Positions 31,974 to 43,309 of a stretch of DNA of 64,000 bases are shown one piece after another. Under the pieces are notes generated by a model, which was not told where the DNA came from, made no database searches, and saw only the letters and a program-made list of their open reading frames with translations. The first letter of the stretch is position 1. Each line of letters starts with the position of its first letter. The stretch covers positions 868,001 through 932,000 of the forward strand of contig NW_025407824.1 of NCBI RefSeq assembly GCF_003324165.1, given 5' to 3'. This DNA is from Naegleria lovaniensis. Taxonomy: Eukaryota > Heterolobosea > Eutetramitea > Acrasida > Naegleriidae. Made by a program: the position numbers and the translations under genes.

Positions 31974-34195
31974 ATGAATACTCCAACCAACAATGTGATG
32001 GATTTAATTTCTCGGTTAATTGGTAATCCAACTGGAGGAGGACAACCCATCGCAACTCCCTCCATTACACAACAGCCACAAGGACCCATGATACAACAAC
32101 AGCAACAACCACAATTACAGCCAAACCAAAACAATCCACAGGCAGCACAGTTATTGAGAATACTGCAACAGGTAAGTTGTATGATGAAATGATATCATTG
32201 TGACTTTGACAATGTCGTATACGATGTGACATTCGATGAAATCTTTGTTCACCAACAACAATGTGGTTATTATTTGATCAATCAACAAACAAATGCAACA
32301 ACATTCAAAATGTCACCGACACACCATCTCTATAACCTTGATGAATTACATGATGAACTGTTCTTTGAACTATTTACCAACAGAACCCAAATTTACTCAA
32401 CTCTTTGAGTGGAAACCAGGGAAATCAAGCAATGTCTTCTAATGTACCCAATGACGTGCTTTTACATTTCTTACAATCACAACTCAACAATAGCGGTGTA
32501 CAGTTTCGAAGACAACCACAAGGTATGTCAAATATGGCAGGCGGTGGTATGTCCATGACCCCACAACAACCTCAAACACAGAATACACTCATGGGAAGTG
32601 ACAATAGTACCAACAATATGCTTGTAGGTGACGGTAATTTCGGTACTGCACCACCAACCACATCATCAGTTGGTATGGTAGGTGATAATACCATGATCAA
32701 CAATGCAATGTTAGGAGGGCTAGCTGGAATAAATTCCACAACTCCACTTGGTATGATGACAATGAATGGAACAAATATGAACATACCCAATCAACCAAAG
32801 CGATCAGGAACACCTCTAAGCAACAACAGCGGCGGATTATCAACAAACACAACCACCACGACCATGACACAATCTGGGTTTTCTAATGGAACAAGAAAAT
32901 TCTCTGTCGACCACATCAAGCTAGTACAACAACTCATTGAGCAATGTCTCAAGTTGTATCTGTCAAAGACGGAAACAATGGAATTTCTTTGTAGTAGATA
33001 TGACCATATTGATCCTGCGTTTATCAATTTAATGTGGTTCAAATTGGAGCAGCAAAATCCTGAATTTTTCAAAGCATACAACACCCGTCTTCAAATCAAG
33101 GATCAAATTACGCAGTTTAATCAATTAGTGAAAGATCAAGCACAACAAATGCAACAACAAGGGTTACTGATACAAAATGCAAACAGTGGATTTCAAATGG
33201 CAATGCCCAACAGCCAAAATATGAACAACTCTCCACAAATTCCTCTTACCATTTCTTCAAATATTCCCCAATCAATGAATCCCTACTCTTCCTCCCCTGT
33301 CACAATGAATACTTTCGTGACAACACCCTCCAATACTCCTAACATGGCAACAACAATAGGTGCAAGTACTAACATGACCAATCCCATGAATATGAACACT
33401 GGAGGAGGAGGAGGTTTTGTTTATCCAAATAATTTAATGAACACAAGTCAAAGTCCAAATACAGCAATGGTTGGTGGAATGCAGAATCAGGGAAGCAACA
33501 GCGTCTCTAGTCTAGGAAACATTAATTTACAACAGGGAACTAACACCTTGAACTTTGCTCAACAGCAAAACATGTATAGAAGCCAAACACAGCCACAAAC
33601 AGTTACAAATTCTCAACAGCAACTATCTCAGAATAATTTCAGTACGCCCAACAATAGCTCTTCACCTCAAAAACGAACAATAGATTCCATGAATATTTCA
33701 TCAACGACAACAATGGGTAATACTGCTTATAATGAGGACCATACTGCTACCTCGAATAACACAACTTTTGCAGGCAATTCTCAACCAAATATGGATACAA
33801 ACCAAATGATTAACCCGAGACAAGTAGTTCAAAATTTCATGAAATCTCCTCCCGTTATGATTCCTGCTAGTGCTGCTCAAGCCATGATGGCACCATCCAC
33901 TAGTAATAACCCTGAAACAATTTCTGTTAATAGCAACGCCTCAAATCGACAGCAAGTACAAAACAGTAATAATACTGCATCTAATGCTTTACAGCAAGGT
34001 GCTTCAGCGAATGACTCATCTCTTTCCTCTCTAAATCAACAAACCGCTACAAGTAATTCTGCAACACACAACAATCAAACATCCTCACAACAGGATGCTA
34101 CAAGCGCGTTGGATAGCAGTTCATTCGGTGGCTTTGATTTTCCTGAAACAGGAGACTTGTTTGGTGATACAGAAGATTTTGATTTCAATTTTTGA
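31974..34195 (+). CDS. Q/N-rich protein with a plant-type conserved helical domain
   Basis: Exons 31974-32171 and 32384-34195 give 669 residues. The acceptor at 32384 joins LQQ to NPNLLNSL in frame. Most of the protein is M/Q/N/S-rich low complexity. One island (about residues 238-325) is highly ordered: VQQLIEQCLKLYLSKTETME, then FINLMWFKLEQQNPEFFKAY, ending in QITQFNQLVKDQ. This strongly recalls a domain I know from uncharacterised plant proteins (TIGR01589, described as plant-specific), with the pattern LIE-C--LY, VW-KLE-EN--FF-AY and FN-LL. The C terminus is acidic with FDFPETGDLFGDTEDFDF, like an activation domain. I infer a transcriptional cofactor. Confidence 0.7.
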
Positions 34196-34434
34196 GGTGG
34201 GCTACCATCTTACAATGTCCTTTTATTAAATTATTTCACACAATCAATAACAACAAAGTCTTCTTAACTGTTATTTTCAACAACAAACAGTGTTTGACAG
34301 TATTTGGTCAACGCAATACATTTCAGACTTGTCTTTGTCCGCGGATTTGACCGTTACACAATTTTTTAGCGCCACTTCAAATCGTTACACGTTTTAATTT
34401 TCAAAAATGTTTAGATTCACAAATTCATGAAAAA

Positions 34435-36546
34435 ATGTCCAACATTTCCTCCACAAATTTGCTCACCACCAACAATGAAGAGCAAACTTCCCTCATTGAA
34501 GAAGAATGGGAATTCAAAGCTCCTAAATATTTTGACTTTGATAAAATCCTGTTCTCATCATCAGAAGATTCCCACAATAAGAGTCATACTGATCAATGGT
34601 TTTTCACCGAAGACGCACAACATTTGGAATTTCTCGATCCGAAATACATTGATTTGAATAACCAACCACAACAACAACAACAAATCTTGTTCCCCAACGG
34701 TGCTGGTTCCATGATGAATCATACCGACATTACTCTCAGTAACATTAGCACCATTTCAAAATTCAGTGTTCATCATCATGACGATGATGGAGCCTCTCTC
34801 TACTCTTCGGGTAGCAACAATATTCAATCCATCCAACCACAAGGCACTCTATCATCATCACTCTTCTCCAATAATTATCATTCCGTACCAGCTCTTGCCT
34901 CTCAACAAGCACACAAGAAGCCCACAAGTCGTCGTCCAGCGCCAAAGCTTACCATTCCCCAGACTCTGAAATTCATGACAGATCAGAGAATGAAGCAGAA
35001 AGGTCAAATGATCATGAACCCAAATACAAGTAAGGCGTCTTCAACAACAATGATCAAAACAACACTCAAAGTGGAGAATAAGGATTTGAATTTGACCAAA
35101 TTCAAGACAATCACCCGACCCAAGTTAATGTCTCCAAAACCCTTCAAGTTTGCAACTGAGAGTAGAGCTGGCCTCAAGAATCACAACAACAACAACAACA
35201 CGAGCATCTTACCTCCTGGTCATTCTCCTTTCAATAAGAGCATGCTTCAGAAAATTAATGAGATGAGAACCAAGATGCCTTCTCGATGGAAATGCAACAC
35301 GAGTGTGATGAAATCATCGTCATTGGCAACACCAGGAACTCCCTTGTCAAGAAGTAAACCACTCAAGATTACCAAGCCATGCTCATTCAAGTTACGAACC
35401 AAATTCAGAAGTAGAATGAGAGCACAACCAGCTCAAACAACACTTGACAATGTTGTTCGTGTTGAATTTAAGGCAAGACCTCTCAATAGAAAGATCTTTG
35501 AAAGTTCAGGTCAAATGGGACTCGGAAGAGTGGTGAAACGAGAGGTCACTCATCCTGAACAGTTTAATCTTCGTACCGATGAACGAATTAAGAAGAGAAA
35601 GTTGGATCAGAGCAAGATTGCACTCGATGATGAGAGTTGTAGCAATAGTACCATGACTGCTTCTGATTGTTCTCGTCGTCCCATCAAGACTCGAAAACTT
35701 CAAGACAATACTCTAAATTCCACACAAAGTATTTTACTTCAGACGTCGAGAAGTGTCAAACCACCGACCATTCCAGAGTCACCCAATTTAAGAACCAAGC
35801 AACGAGCTGCACTACACAATAGAACTGCTCCTCAACCTGCCACCCCAAACTCTCCTCATATTACTTTTCGTGCGAGGCCTTTACCAGCCACCACTTTTCA
35901 AAACTCGTGCGCCTTTGTACCAACATTGAATGAGCACGTCACCACTGTACCTGAGCCCTTTCATCTCAAAACAGAAGAACGAGGATTCATGTATCGAAAA
36001 CAATTTGAATCAAGAATGATCGAGGAGGAAGAAAAGGAAAATGAAAGTCGACAATTTAAGGCAAGACCTATTTTAAAGTCAGTCATGAATGGATCCTTGT
36101 GTGATGCCAGCAATAGCAGTATCAGTAGTAGTGTTCGGTCGAATATTACGAAACCCATTACAATTCCTGTGTCTCCAAAACTTCTCACCAAGAATAGAGC
36201 TCGTTCTGAAGGAGACTCGATTTTGAAAAGTGTCATTATTGGACCTTCTCTACCAAATACGTCAACTTTTAGAGCACGACCCATGCCACACTTTTATCAT
36301 TCAAATCCTTCCACTTCCATTCAACACAAAACCTCACGGAATATGGATGTGACTCATGTGGAGCCTTTTCATTTGAGAACAGAGGAGAGAGGACAAGCCT
36401 ATCAATTTAAATTCAAGAGTCGAATGGAAGAACTTTCAAAAATGTCCTCAAAAGAAGATGCGTCTGGTTTGACCTCTTCGTTCACAACAACTAGGAAGCA
36501 AGTTTCTTCCACTCACACCACCACTGCTACCACTCTTCGATTATAA
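34435..36546 (+). CDS. TPX2-like spindle/microtubule protein
   Basis: The intronless 703-residue protein begins WEFKAPKYFDF (25-35) then DQWFF (53-57), matching the layout of the Aurora-A-binding element of animal TPX2 (a YxYDAPxxF motif followed by a WF pair). The rest carries repeated TPX2 modules: FKARPLN, FRARPLP, FKARPIL and FRARPMP, each paired with PEPFHLKTEERG- or PEQFNLRTDERI-type motifs and basic helices. TPX2 activates Aurora kinase and nucleates spindle microtubules around chromosomes (family knowledge). Repeat spacing suggests at least four modules. Basic patches such as KKRK could be importin-binding signals. It is longer on the N-terminal side of the repeats than plant TPX2-like proteins. 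Confidence 0.85.
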   Translation: MSNISSTNLLTTNNEEQTSLIEEEWEFKAPKYFDFDKILFSSSEDSHNKSHTDQWFFTEDAQHLEFLDPKYIDLNNQPQQQQQILFPNGAGSMMNHTDITLSNISTISKFSVHHHDDDGASLYSSGSNNIQSIQPQGTLSSSLFSNNYHSVPALASQQAHKKPTSRRPAPKLTIPQTLKFMTDQRMKQKGQMIMNPNTSKASSTTMIKTTLKVENKDLNLTKFKTITRPKLMSPKPFKFATESRAGLKNHNNNNNTSILPPGHSPFNKSMLQKINEMRTKMPSRWKCNTSVMKSSSLATPGTPLSRSKPLKITKPCSFKLRTKFRSRMRAQPAQTTLDNVVRVEFKARPLNRKIFESSGQMGLGRVVKREVTHPEQFNLRTDERIKKRKLDQSKIALDDESCSNSTMTASDCSRRPIKTRKLQDNTLNSTQSILLQTSRSVKPPTIPESPNLRTKQRAALHNRTAPQPATPNSPHITFRARPLPATTFQNSCAFVPTLNEHVTTVPEPFHLKTEERGFMYRKQFESRMIEEEEKENESRQFKARPILKSVMNGSLCDASNSSISSSVRSNITKPITIPVSPKLLTKNRARSEGDSILKSVIIGPSLPNTSTFRARPMPHFYHSNPSTSIQHKTSRNMDVTHVEPFHLRTEERGQAYQFKFKSRMEELSKMSSKEDASGLTSSFTTTRKQVSSTHTTTATTLRL

Positions 36547-36704
36547 ATTATTCATCACAATATCGACTGGATATAATGTCACATCAAAATTTGTGTAAGA
36601 TTTTGAATAAATTTTGTGGCATGTGTCAAATTGATTTAGAGATTTACCTCCGGAGTTTGTTTGTGGGGAAGGTCAAAATAAATGATTGAAACTATTTTAA
36701 AAAA

Positions 36705-37412
36705 ATGTCGTTTTGCTCGTGCTCACTCCTGCGTCGTTGTGGCCTTGTTCTAACAATCGTGATGTGTTTGATTTTTTCAACAAGTTTCCAGGGTGTGAAC
36801 GGAACCAAATCAATTCAATCCTCAACACCTCCGTTATGGGGAGGGGCAGATGCTTTCCGTGTCTTGGTCAATCTCACGAATCCGAGTCCAATCGCGAAAT
36901 GGATCTTTGCCTATTATCATTCAAGTTCATTGAGGGCTGAGCGCTATGAACATTTTCCACCTCAATATGATGAGATGTGCGTGGATCTTCCCAATGCAAG
37001 CCCCTCACAACAATGTAATGTGATTTTCTCGTATAATGGTTGGTCCTATCTACAATTGCCTCAACAATCGTTTTGTTGTAAATGTGAGAATACGTTTGGA
37101 GCGATTCGAGGAGATTGGTTAATGCAAAATTCAACCTTTGCAGGTGTTGTGCGAGATCAGAGGACAGGATATGAAACTCAACATTGGACCAAATGGGGAC
37201 AGTATTTGAATCATTATTATTGTACCAATGATGACAAGAGAATGCCTATTCTTTTTAACGAACTATGGGGACCTCAACACACTCTTAAGCAATGGGAATT
37301 TTTGGTTCAGACTTTTAAGGTTGGTGAGTTTGATTTCAAGAAATATTTGGGACCTCCAGAAAATTGTGAAAACTTGTGTATGACCGATGTTTGTAAGGCC
37401 TATCGAAAGTAG
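36705..37412 (+). CDS. Secreted cysteine-containing protein, possibly ependymin-like
   Basis: This intronless 235-residue protein has an N-terminal hydrophobic segment (about 12-30) with cleavage predicted near VNG. The mature part has about nine cysteines, including FCCKCE and ENCENLCM, and N-glycosylation sites (NLTN, NSTF). The middle (CNVIFSYNGW, then FCCKCENTFGAIRGDWL, then a WTKWGQ segment) resembles secreted ependymin-related and plant secretory proteins in the pattern of aromatic and Cys residues, but the match is weak. Secretion is well supported; the family is tentative. Confidence 0.6.
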   Translation: MSFCSCSLLRRCGLVLTIVMCLIFSTSFQGVNGTKSIQSSTPPLWGGADAFRVLVNLTNPSPIAKWIFAYYHSSSLRAERYEHFPPQYDEMCVDLPNASPSQQCNVIFSYNGWSYLQLPQQSFCCKCENTFGAIRGDWLMQNSTFAGVVRDQRTGYETQHWTKWGQYLNHYYCTNDDKRMPILFNELWGPQHTLKQWEFLVQTFKVGEFDFKKYLGPPENCENLCMTDVCKAYRK

Positions 37413-37624
37413 AAGTTATCAATTGCAGTATTAGATAAACACCAACAATTAAACAAAGGTTCTCTCTCACGAGAAGACATTCCTCGTACTAGTCCTAAAC
37501 TTGATGTTTTGTCTCACAAAGAATGTGACTCACATTTTATTGGTTTCACAAAGAACAAGACACGGATAGAGCTCCTTGCTGCCATTTACAAGTTTCTTAG
37601 AGGGTGCAGCCATCATGATTTCTT

Positions 37625-38529
37625 TTACACAATGTTTCCCATTGTATTATTTTGAGTATTTTCGTATTTACCAAATTCTTGTTTGAATAATTCAGAGTCG
37701 ACTTTAACGACCCACCGAAAATTTTCAGAGAGAATGATCGTTGTCACTTGTTGCTGTTGTGGATTGGCTTTGCTTGCCTCAATGACAAATTGATGAGAGA
37801 ACATTCTTGCAGTGGTTGGATCATTATCTAGAGCGAGCATACCAAATGAAGTCAGTAACATGTGTGTATCGTCTAATTGGTGTGTTTCGCAAATGTTAGT
37901 GCATCCATTTCACAGGGTTCGTCAGTAAAAGTAAGTTTGCTGATTTCTCTTGCATTGTGAACCTACCAATTACTTGATAATCAAAAGAGGTAAAGCACAT
38001 TTGCTGATAAATCTTGTCGAATAAGTTAATAATATCTGCGCCTTGATAAACGAGGCCGTTCCAAAGAAGCTTTGAAGTTTGAGAATATAATCGATGGAGT
38101 AATTCTTTACGCCCAGTATTCCATGCAAAGTAGTACGAAAGTAAAAATCGTTGAGCGTATTCGGCCTCTGCAACAATCTTTGTTGAATATTTCGTTTTAA
38201 AATTAGAATGATATCATTGGTGTGTTCACAACGAAATTTGTGCCGTAAGGTTAAATTTGATATTGTTGAATGATCCGATATGATATCATCAACAAGTAAT
38301 ATTTGTTTGCACAATATTTGGTTTGATCGTTTTTAAACATGTTTTTACAATGAGTTATCATCATCACATAATAAATTTAAAATCGGACACGCAAGAAAAT
38401 TCATCCAACATCATCCCAAACGCCCATCATCATCGCAACCCACACAGCAGTTCATCATCAGGGCGCTGTGTCCTCGTTTTCTTCTTCACTTACTTTTTGT
38501 TGTTCCGCCAGCGATAGTGGTTTATTCAT
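37625..38529 (-). CDS. NXT/NTF2-like mRNA export protein, three exons
   Basis: Exons 38529-38494, 38177-37967 and 37872-37625 give 164 residues. All junctions are GT-AG and in frame, and exon 1 encodes 12 residues (MNKPLSLAEQQK). The protein reads AEYAQRFLLSYYFAWNTGRK, then LLWNGLVYQG, which is the NXT1-type WNG strand, then FDYQVIDDTHMLLTSFGML and FSHQFVIEASK, the typical NTF2 beta-sheet. NXT partners the NXF1/TAP export receptor (family knowledge). A 20-residue insert with QQQQ lies before the last strand, and the C terminus is extended. Single-exon readings give out-of-frame proteins, so the spliced model is preferred. It shares a 282-bp divergent promoter region with the BEACH gene. Confidence 0.83.
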
Positions 38530-38811
38530 TTTTATAAGTTGTGTTTATTAATATTTTATAATGATAACAGCGAACATATCGATGAGACTTTACTTCACAT
38601 TCCATCATCATATAAAAGCAGATGAGGCTTCAGAATAAATCAATACTAGACGAATAGTATAAATATTGTTTTTCGATCATTATTGCAATCATAAAAAAAA
38701 TATCAGCACACTGTTGGAATTTCACAACGCTTTGAACACGGATAGACTCCGAATAATCATCCATAAAACTCAGACACATTTCTTTTTATCGTTCATTTAC
38801 AACGTTAGAAA

Positions 38812-41800
38812 ATGCTCCGAAAGAAAAATAATAAGAGATTTAATATGCTCTTATTGAAAGAGGATGAAATATATTTTCAGGACTTTTCATGTACTTATTT
38901 TATGGGAGTTGGAGGAAGGTGTGTGTTTGTTGTGATATCATGATGACCATTATTCAAACATTTTATTAACATTATTTCTGATGAATGATCATCATGCGGC
39001 AAAATCAAACACCTCCAGAGAGAAATACAAAGGAAGGCTACACTTTTGCTCTCACTCGTTGGTATTCGTTCCCGATGATACACGATATTCAATTACAAGA
39101 CATCCCTTCGAGAAGATAGAGGGAGGTTTCAAAAAATTCAGACCAACCCCAAATAATCAACCATTCTTTACATCATTCAGCGAGGAAAATATGTTTTGTT
39201 TTACATGCACAGAATTTGTAGAGATCCGAAAGGGAAATAAGGACCATCCCTATATTTTCAAAAAAGTAAGTGTCTCAAAAGTAGGGTGTAAAAGACCTCA
39301 AATTGGCGACAATTTTTGTACCACAACAAAACGTATAGCAACCAGATACAGTAGTTATTGGACTCACGTTTTTGACAGCTCAACAATTTGTTGAAAAAAT
39401 TTCTCCAATCTATCAATTGTTCCAAAACAATTCTGGATCTCCTTCCACTGAAAAGATGAATCAAATTTATGAAGATCAAATTGCCAAAGGTTTTTCTTTT
39501 GATATCACATGGTTAGAAGATTTCAGAGAACAAACACTATATGAAACTCATGGTACAAAAGTTACACCGCTTGTCGACACCCACGGATGTATTTTATTGA
39601 CCAATGAACGAATTTATTTCCAACCGTTCAACAACATTAGCACAAAACCAGTTAAAAAGTATAACTTGAGGGATATTAACAGAATTGTCAAACGACGTCA
39701 CAACTTGCGTCAAATTGGTGTAGAAATATTTTTACAGAACAACAAGAGCATCTTCTTTTCTTTTAAAAACCAAATAGAGCGTGATAACTTTTACAATACA
39801 ATTTTAAAGCAACCAGTAATATCCAACATTTCGATGAATGATCAAGGCAATATGACACTTAAATGGCAAAGCGGTCTGATCAGCAATTTTGATTACTTGC
39901 TGTACTTGAATTTTATTGCAGATCGCTCATTTAACGATTTGACACAGTATCCAGTATTTCCATGGGTCATTGCTGATTACTCAAGTAAGACTCTAGATCT
40001 TCAAGATCCAAATACTTTCCGAGATTTGAAAAAACCCATTGGTGCTCTTAGCCCAGACCGGCTGAAATATTTCAAAGATCGATATTACCAAATGCCAGAG
40101 CCAAAATTTTTATATGGTACACACTATTCAACACCTGGTTATGTTCTCTATTTCCTAGTGAGACAAGCACCTGAATACATGCTCAAACTTCAGAATGGAA
40201 AATTTGACGCGCCAGACAGAGAGTTTTGTGCTATCAAACAAACCTATAATTCAGTGCTGACCAACACTACCGATTTGAAAGAACTAATACCTGAATTCTA
40301 TCAATCCACAGGAAGTTTCTTGATGAACTCTCTGAACCTAGATTTAGGTGTTAGAAATAATGGCCAACGGGTAAATAACGTTATTTTACCTCCATGGGCT
40401 AAAGACGAGCAGGACTTTATTTACAAATGTAGATTGGCTCTTGAAAGTGATTATGTTTCACAAAATTTACATCACTGGATTGATTTAATATTTGGTTACA
40501 AACAAAGAGGAGAAGAAGCTGTCAAGGCTGATAACTTGTTCTATTATTTAACCTATGAAGGAGCAGTCGACATTGAAAAAATAAGAGATCCAATTGAAAG
40601 AAGAGGAATTGAAATTCAAATTAGAGAATTTGGTCAAACACCAAGACAAGTATTCACATCTCCACATCCTCAAAGAAAGGCATCAGTAAGTTTTCTCCTT
40701 AAGTTGAAAATTTGTACATGATTTGATGTTTTCAATATTTTAATGGACCATCAAATATGCTATGTATGATTTCACACTACGTCAGACAAATCTTTCCAAT
40801 ATTACCAAATTTTCCGTAACCTCCTCAAACACAATTCCTTTAGATATTATTTCAGCAACCAACAGAGATGTTCCACAATCTCCATCCGTCGTTCGAACTG
40901 GATCTTCGTTATTCATGGATAGAGAATCAGGATTTAGCACCTCTTCCAAGACGTCATCTCCAATGTTAAGCTCTACAAGCTCTTTTAGATCAGTTTCTTC
41001 GCCATTATTTACACCCAAAGACAATGACGACTTTGACGTGAATGATTTGTTGAAATCAGATCTTAATCGTCCAAGTAGCTTTTTCAACAAGCAACTTGAA
41101 GACTTGGAGTCTTCTTCGTCACTCCAATCTGCCGATTCATTTAGTTCTTCCTCAGTTTCATTGGATAGTTTAACAGACAATAGTCCTAACCGCACAAGAA
41201 AAAAGAGATCTACGTTGAGAAAGCAAAAACAAAATGAGAGCTCGTTCGCTCCCAAATTTTCAACGACCACCACAGACGAGCCAACACTCAAAGTGGAGCT
41301 TCATCGAGATCGTATCACTTCGGCCATCATTAGTAAGGACAAATCGAGAGTGTACACTTCCAGTGACGACAGTACATGTAAGATTTACTCATTAGGTATG
41401 TGGGACTGTTCTTGTTATTTTCTTGAATTATTTGAATAATTGTGAAATTTTTGACATCGTGTCGATACCACATTCTGCAATATATTCTGATTGCACTCAC
41501 AAAAAGAATCAAAACGTCAGTTGAGAAGAATTGCAGATATGGGAGACATGGCACTTTCTTCTTGCGCTATTCTTGACGAGACTGCCGAACAAAAGATTTT
41601 GGTTTCTGGATCGTGGGATAATAGAATTTATGTGTACTCGATCGAATATGGAAAAGTTTTGGACACGATTCAAGCTCACGAGGACGCCATCTCCAGAATT
41701 TGTGTTAAGAATGACAGCTTAATTTCAAGTTCATGGGATTCAGCAGTCAAGGTGTGGAAATGCACTTCTGATTCTGTCACATCCACTCCAATGTTAACCT

Positions 41801-42282
41801 TTCAAGATCACGAATCTCCAGTTCATAGTTTGAGCGTTGATTCATCTGGAAATTTGATTGTTTCAGGAAGTGAAGATGGTTTAGTGATTGTGTTTGATTT
41901 ACGTCAAAAGAAAGCCGTTGCTGAATTCCATGCTCACAATGACGTTGTTGCTGATGCATGTTTTTGTGGAGAAGACTCACAACGATTTGTGTCTTGTTCC
42001 AAAGATGGATCCATTAAGCTGTTTGATGTGTCGGGCACTGAGATTGCTCAATTCAGCAGTCCTGTTGTATGTCAGGCATGGAGATGTTTGACTTCAGATG
42101 GATTCGAATTGCTTTCAGGAGGTGAAGATGGAAAGTTGTACAAGTGGAATGTTCAAGATGGATCTCTCACCAAAGCGATTAACGCCCACAATTCTGCATT
42201 AACTTGTATTAATGTCAGCGAAGATGGAGAAAGTGTCATCACAGGCAGTAAATCAGGTGAAATGATTTACTGGGACAAGTAG
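38812..42282 (+). CDS. FAN/NSMAF-type BEACH-WD40 protein, five exons
   Basis: Exons 38812-38918, 39019-39265, 39339-40685, 40786-41395 and 41507-42282 give 1,028 residues with consistent phases. The start RFNMLLLKEDEIYFQDFS and then KGRLHFCSHSLVFVPDDT follow the N-terminal GRAM/PH part of FAN. A second PH-like segment leads into the BEACH domain (about 285-560): GLISNFDYLLYLNFIADRSF, FPWVIADYSS, GTHYSTPGYVLYFLVR and the LHHWIDLIFGYKQRG core. An S-rich linker of about 170 residues follows, then at least five WD40 repeats ending at MIYWDK. FAN couples TNF-receptor signalling to neutral sphingomyelinase in animals. Protist BEACH proteins of this shape act in membrane traffic; which applies here is unknown. 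Confidence 0.88.
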
Positions 42283-42453
42283 GTTGGCCAATAAAATATG
42301 GCACTCTTGAAACACGAATCATAAAAACCTTGCACATGTACTTTTCATCCACAGTTATATTGACACAATGTCAATACTCAAAATTAAAACTGAATGTGTA
42401 TATATCCAAATTATTCGTGTGGTTACAGTGTCATTGGGCATAACAAGATTAAT

Positions 42454-42987
42454 TTACAAAAATTTGACACCTTCATTGTCACCAGATTGAAAGATTTCAG
42501 CCTTTCCTCTCTTTTCCAACACTTTGAGTGCCTTTTTAAATACCTCCGGATTCATTTCAAAAAATTCAGATCCTTCACCGGCTTCTCCTTCTAATAATTC
42601 AAAGAATGTACAAACAGTGTTTGTCAGTCCATTGTCGTCAACCCATTTCTGTATCTTATCTGCCCATTCTGCAGGTGTTTTCCAATAAATAAAAATGGTT
42701 TCTTTTTTCTTATCAGCCCATTCAGCTCTTTCTTTTGAAACCATATCCTCCAACAAGTCATAAATTGTGTCTTTCTGCATTTTCCGATTAATGTTTTTAT
42801 TATTAAAAAAATTCATTTCTTCTTCCGCTACATTCATCACAAATTTCCGTTGATGTTCATAATATTTTAAAATTAAAGAACTCCATGCTTTATATTGTTT
42901 TGCTCTCGTCTCCAGAATGTGTTGAAACGAATAATACGGAGGGAGTGAATAGAAGAGAGGAAATTTAAAGTCTTGTTGTTTGCTCAT
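42454..42987 (-). CDS. VPS25: ESCRT-II subunit VPS25
   Basis: The intronless 177-residue protein matches VPS25 along its length: FKFPLFYSLPPYY with the PPxY-type motif that docks to the VPS22/VPS36 core, KAWSSLILKYYEHQRKF of the first winged helix, then IFIYWKTPAEWADKIQKWV, and the C-terminal GKAEIF, then GVKFL. Two winged-helix domains are expected. VPS25 links ESCRT-II to VPS20 of ESCRT-III during multivesicular body sorting (family knowledge). Length equals that of the human protein within a few residues. It is divergent from the RAE1 gene, with starts 322 bp apart. Confidence 0.95.
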   Translation of the reverse strand: MSKQQDFKFPLFYSLPPYYSFQHILETRAKQYKAWSSLILKYYEHQRKFVMNVAEEEMNFFNNKNINRKMQKDTIYDLLEDMVSKERAEWADKKKETIFIYWKTPAEWADKIQKWVDDNGLTNTVCTFFELLEGEAGEGSEFFEMNPEVFKKALKVLEKRGKAEIFQSGDNEGVKFL

Positions 42988-43309
42988 TTTTTTGTGATCA
43001 GGTTGGAGTAATCCGAAACTTTCGTTCTACCTAATGAAAAGGATCCAATGTTCCCAACAAGAACCAAGGTTCAATGAATTCGATTCATCACATTATTGAA
43101 TTCCCTTCTTGTGAATTCTTGGAAGACAATTTAAAATGCTTTCTCTTCGAACATTTGTTCAGAAATTAAAAAAAATAGCATCATCACACCAGCGGAAGCT
43201 CTCTCTTCATTTCTTTCGCCCCTCAAACTCTGGAAAGAAGCTTCTTTTCATCATCATTAATTCACTAATATAAATACGCTAACAAAACTATTCATCATAT
43301 CATTACAGC
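42988..43309. other. Divergent intergenic region VPS25/RAE1
   Basis: These 322 bp separate the two start codons. AT-rich, with CATCATCA-type simple sequence and a TATA-like TATAAATA near 43270 about 40 bp before the RAE1 ATG. Promoter role is inferred. Confidence 0.45.

Noticed and set aside
37970-38314. A 115-residue minus-strand protein
   Set aside because: It is an out-of-frame shadow; the NTF2-like protein is in another frame and needs splicing.
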